DNA of 64,000 nt. Source: Kibdelosporangium sp. MJ126-NF4. Lineage in GTDB: Bacteria; Actinomycetota; Actinomycetes; Mycobacteriales; Pseudonocardiaceae. Below, piece after piece: positions 59,459 to 64,000 of this stretch (position 1 is its first letter; each line of letters begins with the position of its first letter). The stretch is taken from contig NZ_CDME01000006.1 in NCBI RefSeq assembly GCF_000826545.1, positions 713,063 to 777,062 on the forward strand. The letters run 5' to 3'. Position numbers and translations under genes: made by a program. Below the pieces are notes generated by a model that was given only the letters and a program-made list of their open reading frames with translations, searched no databases and was not told the origin of the DNA.

Positions 59459-59640
59459 TAGCCCGTTCGAACCGCTGGCTACGCTACGCCAATCGCATTG
59501 ACTTCTGAGCGCCCGTGTGCGAGTAGTCAAACGAAAGTGGGGTGGAACCGGGGGCGTTCGAACGTCGTCAATCTTGTCACGACAGGCAGCTGGAGCCGGG
59601 GGGCTTCGGGCAATGGACACGACGGTAGGAGCTGGGGGAG
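59459..59640. promoter_or_regulatory. Divergent promoter region of ponA2 and whiB4
   Basis: The 182 bases between two opposing starts must carry both promoters. GGGGGAG at 59634-59640 directly abuts the whiB4 ATG, too close for normal spacing; GGAGCTGGGGG just upstream may help. No clear palindrome seen. Confidence 0.45.
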
Positions 59641-59955
59641 ATGTATCAGCAACCCAACAAACCACAGGACTGGCGCGTCAACGCGGCGTGTCGCGGTGAC
59701 GATCCGGACGAGCTCTTCGTGCGAGGCGCGGAGCAGCGCAAGGCGAAACTGGTATGCGTGGCATGCCCGGTGCGCACCGAATGCCTCGCCGAGGCGCTCG
59801 ACAACAGAATCGAGTTCGGCGTCTGGGGTGGGATGACCGAACGGGAACGCCGCGCGCTGCTGCGCCGCAGGCCCGACGTCGGATCGTGGCGTGAGCTGCT
59901 GGACAACGCGCGCCGCGAGCACGCACCCGAGGAAGAAGACGCCCGCGTCGGCTAG
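59641..59955 (+). CDS. whiB4: WhiB-family iron-sulfur regulator (WhiB4/WblA type)
   Basis: This 104-residue protein binds a [4Fe-4S] cluster through Cys17 (AACRG), Cys39, Cys42 and Cys48 (CVACPVRTEC). The turn GVWGGMTERERRALLRR, with a basic tail, binds DNA. WhiB4 in M. tuberculosis and WblA in Streptomyces respond to oxidation or nitric oxide and affect development or antioxidant genes. The gene order with ponA2 and the ArsA-like ATPases supports the WhiB4 assignment rather than another Wbl. Confidence 0.92.
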   Translation: MYQQPNKPQDWRVNAACRGDDPDELFVRGAEQRKAKLVCVACPVRTECLAEALDNRIEFGVWGGMTERERRALLRRRPDVGSWRELLDNARREHAPEEEDARVG

Positions 59956-59960
59956 ACCGC

Positions 59961-61088
59961 TCAGCCCTCGCTGAGCTGTTCGCCGATCTGCCGTAGGCCC
60001 GCCAGGTCATGCACGTCCGATGGCATGGCGGGCACGCGGGTCACCGGGACGCCGTGGTGCGCCTTGGTGAACCGGGCGACCAGGCGACGTTCCCGGTCGG
60101 CGATCGAGACCCGGTCGGCGTGCAGCCGGAGCACCGCCGCGGCCAGCGGCGACTCGCCGCTGCGCTCCAGCGTCTCCGCGGCCGCGAGGGCCTTCGGCCC
60201 TGGCAGGTCGGCCAGCAGCGGATGCGTCCTGTTCACCACGAGCCCGGCGAGCGGCATGGACTCACCCGCCAGTCGCTCGACGAAGTAACTCGCCTCCCGC
60301 AGCGCGTCCGGCTCGGGCGCCGCGACCACCAGGAACGCCGTGCCGCCCGATCGCAGCAGCTCGTAGGTACGGGTCGCGCGTTCCCGGAACCCGCCGAACA
60401 TGCTGTCGAAGGCCTGCACGAACGCGGACGCGTCGTTGAGCAGCTGCCCGCCGACGATCGTCGACACGGCCTTCGCGAACAGCGAGAACCCGGCGCCGAC
60501 GATCTTGCGCAGCCCCCAGCCGCCCGCCTTGGCCGGACCGGCCAGCAGTTTGATCATCCGGCCGTCCAGCGCGGTGGACAGCCGCTGCGGCGCGTCGAGG
60601 AAGTCCAGCGCCGACCGGCTCGGCGGGGTGTCGACGATGATCAGGTCCCACTCGCCGTCCGCGGCGAGCTGGCCGAGCTTCTCCATCGCCATGTACTCCT
60701 GCGTGCCGGAGAACGAGCTGGAGATGGTCCGGTAGAACGGGTTGGCCAGCACTTCCTTGGCCTTCTGCGGCCCGGCGTGCGAGTGCACCATGTCGTCGAA
60801 CGTGCGACGCATGTCCAGCATCATCGCCGAGAGCTCACCGGCGGGCTCGAAGCCGTCGATCCGCACCTTGCGCGGCTGGTTGCTCAGCTCGGGCAGGCCG
60901 AGCGCCTGCGCGAGCCTGCGGGCCGGGTCGATCGTCAGCACGACGGTCCGGCGGCCGCGTTCGGCCGCGCGGACGGCGAGCGCGGCGGCCGTCGTGGTCT
61001 TGCCGACGCCACCCGACCCGCAGCACACGATCACCTTGGTCGACGGGTCGTCGATCAGCTCGTCGGTCTTCAGAGCCGGTGTGGTCAC
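59961..61088 (-). CDS. ArsA-like ATPase (Rv3680 type)
   Basis: This 375-residue deviant-Walker ATPase has CCGSGGVGKTTTAAALAVRAAERG at the N-terminus. TIDPARRLAQALG, DLIIVDTPPSRSALDFLDAP and LVVNRTHPLLADLPG follow. Its start overlaps the stop of the upstream ArsA-like gene by four bases. In M. tuberculosis the matching pair Rv3679/Rv3680 forms a complex; arsenite is not its substrate. Function here probably similar, by synteny. Confidence 0.9.
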   Translation of the reverse strand: MTTPALKTDELIDDPSTKVIVCCGSGGVGKTTTAAALAVRAAERGRRTVVLTIDPARRLAQALGLPELSNQPRKVRIDGFEPAGELSAMMLDMRRTFDDMVHSHAGPQKAKEVLANPFYRTISSSFSGTQEYMAMEKLGQLAADGEWDLIIVDTPPSRSALDFLDAPQRLSTALDGRMIKLLAGPAKAGGWGLRKIVGAGFSLFAKAVSTIVGGQLLNDASAFVQAFDSMFGGFRERATRTYELLRSGGTAFLVVAAPEPDALREASYFVERLAGESMPLAGLVVNRTHPLLADLPGPKALAAAETLERSGESPLAAAVLRLHADRVSIADRERRLVARFTKAHHGVPVTRVPAMPSDVHDLAGLRQIGEQLSEG

Positions 61089-62089
61089 CTGACCCCCTGT
61101 TCGACCATGATCTCCGCCAGTTCGTACAGCGCGGCCATATCGATCCCGTCCGTCAGGTCCGGCAGCTCCAGGGCAGGCAGGTCGCTCTCGGCCAGCTGCT
61201 CGCGCGCGGCGCTCTCGGCCTGGACACGGATCGCGTGCTCGACCGTCTCGGCGACCAGGCCATCGAGCACGGCACCGTCGAGGTCGAGCCCGGCGGCGAC
61301 CAGCCCGGCCCGTACCCGCGAGGCGTCGACCCGGCCGCCCGCCGCCGAGGTGACCGAGCGGGCGGGCAGCCTCGGCGGACGGACCCGGTTGACGATCACG
61401 GCGCCAGGACGCAGGTCGGCGCCGTCCAGTTCGGCGACGGCTTCGAGCGTCTCGCGGACGGGCATCTCCTCCAGCAGCGTGACCAGGTGCACCGCGGTGT
61501 CGTCGGAGTGCAACAGCCGGACGACGCCCTCGCTCTGGCCCTTGATCGGCCCGACCTTCGCCAGGTCGGCCATGGCCCTGGTGACGTCGAGGAACTTCAC
61601 GATCCGGCCGGTCGGCGGCGCGTCGAGGACGACCGCGTCGTACACGTGCCGCCCGTTGTCGCCGGTCCGCCCGACCGTCTCCTTGATCTTGCCGGTCAGC
61701 AGCACGTCACGAAGCCCCGGCGCGAGCGTGGTGGCGAAGTCGATCGCGCCCATCCGGCGCAGGGTCCGCCCGGCGATGCCGAGGTTGTAGAACATCGACA
61801 GGTAGTCCAGCAGCGCCGCCTCGGCGTCCACGTGCAGCGCGCGGACCTCGCCGCCGCCGGGCGCGGACGCGATCCGCTGCTCGTCGTAGGGCAGCGGCTG
61901 GGTGTCGAAGAGCTGGGCGATGCCCTGGCGGCCCTCGACCTCGGCGAGCAGAACTCGTTTGCCACCGGTCGCCAGCGCGATCGCGAGCGCGGCGGCCACG
62001 GTGGTCTTTCCGGTCCCGCCCTTGCCGGTCACCACGTGCAGCCGTGCTCTGGCCACGTGATCGGTCCAACCAACGACAGGGGTGGTCAC
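61085..62089 (-). CDS. ArsA-like ATPase (Rv3679 type)
   Basis: This is the 334-residue partner of the preceding ATPase. It has VVTGKGGTGKTTVAAALAIALATGGKRVLLAEVEGRQG, then YDAVVLDAPPTGRIVKFLDVTRAMADL and AVIVNRVRPPRLP. It lacks the ArsA Cys metal site. The two ATPases are about the same size and coupled by a GTGA/ATGA-type overlap, so a stable heterodimer is likely. Confidence 0.9.
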   Translation of the reverse strand: MTTPVVGWTDHVARARLHVVTGKGGTGKTTVAAALAIALATGGKRVLLAEVEGRQGIAQLFDTQPLPYDEQRIASAPGGGEVRALHVDAEAALLDYLSMFYNLGIAGRTLRRMGAIDFATTLAPGLRDVLLTGKIKETVGRTGDNGRHVYDAVVLDAPPTGRIVKFLDVTRAMADLAKVGPIKGQSEGVVRLLHSDDTAVHLVTLLEEMPVRETLEAVAELDGADLRPGAVIVNRVRPPRLPARSVTSAAGGRVDASRVRAGLVAAGLDLDGAVLDGLVAETVEHAIRVQAESAAREQLAESDLPALELPDLTDGIDMAALYELAEIMVEQGVR

Positions 62090-62134
62090 TGGTCCAGCGT
62101 AAATGTCGGATTAACGGTGTGCTCCCGCCACGTG

Positions 62135-62386
62135 TCAGCTCGTGAGCAAGAGCACTGTGTTGACGACTCCGACGGCCGCCACGATGCCCCACACGACCGG
62201 GCCGGGCAGCACCGTCAGTGACAACACGCAGAGCAACACGACGACCGTCAGTGAGATGGCACCGGCCAGCGCGACCGTCGAGTTGGTCGCCCCCTTGCGA
62301 TCACGGGTCTGTGCCATCGCGAGCAGCACGAGTATCAGCCCACCGAAGCCGATCAGCACGCCAGCGATGACTCGCCAGGTCTCCAT
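62135..62386 (-). CDS. Small membrane protein upstream of the ArsA-like pair
   Basis: This 83-residue protein has helices at about 7-25 and 37-82 (STVALAGAISLTVVVLLCVLSLTVLPGPVVWGIVAAVGVVNTVLLLTS). No family recognised. It lies 45 bases upstream of the first ATPase on the same strand and may head that operon. Confidence 0.55.
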   Translation of the reverse strand: METWRVIAGVLIGFGGLILVLLAMAQTRDRKGATNSTVALAGAISLTVVVLLCVLSLTVLPGPVVWGIVAAVGVVNTVLLLTS

Positions 62387-62447
62387 TTCTCGACGCTACC
62401 CGGCTGCCGGAGACGATCACGAAGCGACACCGGATAGTCTCCGGCAC

Positions 62448-62603
62448 ATGACCAAGTGGGAATACGCCACCGTTCCGCTGCTGACGCACGCCACCAAGCA
62501 GATCCTCGACCAGTGGGGCGAGGACGGCTGGGAGCTCGTGTCGGTGCAGCCGGGGCCGACGGGCGAGCAGCTCGTCGCCTTCCTGAAGCGGCCGAAGGCA
62601 TGA
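62448..62603 (+). CDS. DUF4177-type small protein
   Basis: This 51-residue protein (WEYATVPLLTHATKQILDQWGEDGWELVSVQPGP...FLKRPKA) matches the short DUF4177 family, corresponding to Rv3678A. Its stop overlaps the RidA start (ATGA). ATG 62448 is used. Function unknown. Confidence 0.85.
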   Translation: MTKWEYATVPLLTHATKQILDQWGEDGWELVSVQPGPTGEQLVAFLKRPKA

Positions 62604-63055
62604 CCTGGTCAGCACGGCTCGCTGAGCTGGGGATCGAGCTTCCCACGGTGGCCGCTCCGCTGGCCGCCTACGTCCCGGCGACGCAGTCGGGATCGCACGT
62701 GTACGTCTCCGGGCAGCTGCCGTTCATCGAGGGCGCTCTGGCCGCGACCGGCAAGGTCGGCGCCGAGATCAGCCCGGAGGAAGCCAAGGCACACGCCCGG
62801 ACCTGCGCGTTGAACGCACTCGCCGCCGTGCACAGCCTGGTCGGGATCGACGCTGTGACCCGGGTGGTCAAGGTCGGCGGTTTCGTCGCGGCCGCGGAGG
62901 GGTTCACCGCGATCCCCGCCGTGGTCAACGGCGCGTCGGAGCTGTTCGGCGAGGTGTTCGGGGACGCGGGCAGGCACGCCCGTGCCGCCGTCGGGGTGGC
63001 TGAGCTCCCGCTCGGCTCGCCTGTCGAGGTCGAAGTGATCTTCGAGGTGGGCTGA
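62600..63055 (+). CDS. RidA-family protein (Rv3678c-like)
   Basis: This is a 151-residue protein of the YjgF/YER057c/UK114 family: YVPATQSGSHVYVSGQLPFIEGAL, CALNALAAVHSLVGIDAVTRVVKVGGFVAAAEGF, and RHARAAVGVAELPLGSPVEVEVIFEV with the family Arg-Ala-x-Val-Gly. RidA enzymes hydrolyse reactive enamines or imines; this branch lacks biochemical proof. ATG 62600 overlaps the DUF4177 stop. Confidence 0.9.
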   Translation: MTWSARLAELGIELPTVAAPLAAYVPATQSGSHVYVSGQLPFIEGALAATGKVGAEISPEEAKAHARTCALNALAAVHSLVGIDAVTRVVKVGGFVAAAEGFTAIPAVVNGASELFGEVFGDAGRHARAAVGVAELPLGSPVEVEVIFEVG

Positions 63056-63079
63056 GCCCCGCCACCTGGGAGGAGAGCA

Positions 63080-63703
63080 ATGGACAGCTACGCCGAGTCG
63101 GACTGCCACGAGCTACTGCTGCGGCTGGCCGGTCGACTGCCCGACCGTCAGCTCTGGCGGTTCCGCGACTGGCTCGCCGCTGGTGCCGTGACCGCGCTCG
63201 CGCGGACGTTGCCGCTCACTCTTCTGCGAGAGCGTGTCGGGCTCACAGCCGAGGAGTCTCGCCTGCTCACGAACGCGTTGCGGCCCGCAGGCGCTGATCC
63301 TGAGCGGCTGAACGCGCTGCCATGGGTAGACGAAATCGCTGAGGTCGACTACACATTCACGTCGGAGTCGCCCGAATGGGTGAGCATGGGTGACTCTGCG
63401 GGCGTAGTCCTCGGGGCGATAGTCCGGGACCGCACCGACATCGGTGAGGTTCGCGGGACATGGCGGCTGCCACGAACGGGTGGTGGCGCGGCCACACGCG
63501 TCGTCCTGGTGACCGCGACCACGCAGCCCGCGCGGCTCGCAGGCGAGTTGCAGCGGGTACTGCGGGCGCTTGGCGAGCACGAGCCGAGCGTCGAGGTGAT
63601 CCCGAGGGGCATCCTGCTTCCTCGGTACCACCAGGCGGCACTGGCTGCATCGGTGCCGTTGGCCATGGGGGCGGCAGAAGGGGGCCATCTGGTCCCGAGC
63701 TGA
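63080..63703 (+). CDS. Protein of unknown function, paralogue of the next gene
   Basis: This 207-residue soluble protein starts ATG 63080 after GGGAGGAG. The N-terminal helical part ELLLRLAGRLPDRQLWRFRDWLAAGA matches LLLGLAGRLDDDALTDARELLASAE of the following gene, so the two are sisters. The C-terminal half is beta-rich (VDYTFTSESPEWVSMGDSAGVVLGAIVRD). No family recognised; it may be co-expressed with the RidA gene upstream. Confidence 0.7.
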   Translation: MDSYAESDCHELLLRLAGRLPDRQLWRFRDWLAAGAVTALARTLPLTLLRERVGLTAEESRLLTNALRPAGADPERLNALPWVDEIAEVDYTFTSESPEWVSMGDSAGVVLGAIVRDRTDIGEVRGTWRLPRTGGGAATRVVLVTATTQPARLAGELQRVLRALGEHEPSVEVIPRGILLPRYHQAALAASVPLAMGAAEGGHLVPS

Positions 63704-63738
63704 CGTCCCTGCTCGATCAGCCGGAATGGAGTCAAGTC

Positions 63739-64000
63739 GTGACCCAGGTCGCCGACCGCGTTGCGCTCCCGATCCGTGTCCATGACCTCTTGCTGGGCCT
63801 GGCGGGCAGGTTGGACGACGACGCCCTCACCGACGCCCGCGAGCTGCTGGCCTCGGCGGAGCTGGACCGTTCGCTGGAACTGATCGGCGGCTGCCTGGTG
63901 GCCGGGCGGCTCCCGCTGTCGCCGGTGGAACGCCGGGACCTCGAGGCGATGTTCGCCGAGGCGAACTGCGACACGACCCTGATCCAGCAGCTGAAGGTGG
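63739..64000 (+). CDS. Unknown-function paralogue, truncated by window edge
   Basis: GTG 63739 opens a frame still open at the window end after 87 codons. It starts TQVADRVALPIRVHDLLLGLAGRLDDDALTD and has LSPVERRDLEAMFAEANCDT, resembling the N-terminal half of the previous gene. The remainder is outside the window. Confidence 0.6.
   Translation, partial: MTQVADRVALPIRVHDLLLGLAGRLDDDALTDARELLASAELDRSLELIGGCLVAGRLPLSPVERRDLEAMFAEANCDTTLIQQLKV

Overview
This window is chromosomal DNA from a high-GC Gram-positive actinomycete. Codon use is strongly G/C-biased and GTG starts are common. It carries a WhiB regulator, a PonA2-type penicillin-binding protein beside two ArsA-like ATPases, a small SRP RNA next to dnaX, melC1/melC2 and many secreted proteins. 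The set fits Pseudonocardiales (Pseudonocardiaceae or relatives) best, but the genus cannot be fixed from the sequence alone. There is no rRNA, CRISPR array, insertion sequence, integrase or biosynthetic megasynthase.

Layout. 0.1-10 kb: a thioester-domain surface protein with an LANTG anchor, a FUSC membrane protein, two small coupled genes, a secreted Fn3/lectin-fold protein, tyrA, an M20 amidohydrolase, the tadA pair, a CsbD protein and tRNA-Ser(CGA). 10-22 kb: an ArsR-like regulator, then a secretome stretch. It holds four tandem paralogues of five-bladed, tachylectin-like beta-propellers, a BNR-type secreted propeller, a large lamin-tail/EEP nuclease and several small secreted or membrane proteins, with tRNA-Ser(GGA) inside it. 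22-30 kb: an RpiB-like isomerase, an FMN reductase facing a TetR regulator, two sister membrane proteins, leuA with an upstream Leu leader peptide, the melC tyrosinase operon, and LysR and LacI regulators. 30-36.3 kb: a five-gene oligopeptide ABC importer operon.

36.5-41.3 kb: DNA metabolism genes (uridine kinase-like, recR, ybaB, dnaX) with a cell-wall amidase and the SRP RNA. 41.4-47.6 kb: a trypsin-like protease, a nitroreductase, a PIG-V-like mannosyltransferase, the lysC-asd operon and an MFS exporter. 47.8-54 kb: Fur, Ohr and Dps, a second FMN reductase, an HSL esterase and an S9 peptidase, which together suggest oxidative-stress and hydrolytic functions. 54-55.4 kb: a visibly lower-GC orphan gene next to tRNA-Pro(CGG). 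55.4-63.1 kb: a block whose order I recall from the Mycobacterium tuberculosis Rv3678c-Rv3683 region (RidA, DUF4177, two ArsA-like ATPases, WhiB4/WblA, PonA2, metallophosphoesterase). The window ends in two tandem paralogues of unknown function, the second cut by the edge.

The most unusual feature is the propeller array at 11.3-15.1 kb. Three copies have signal peptides and one does not. A 24-codon remnant looks like a fifth copy. A similar short sequence element lies about 75-85 nt upstream of three intact start codons and of the remnant.
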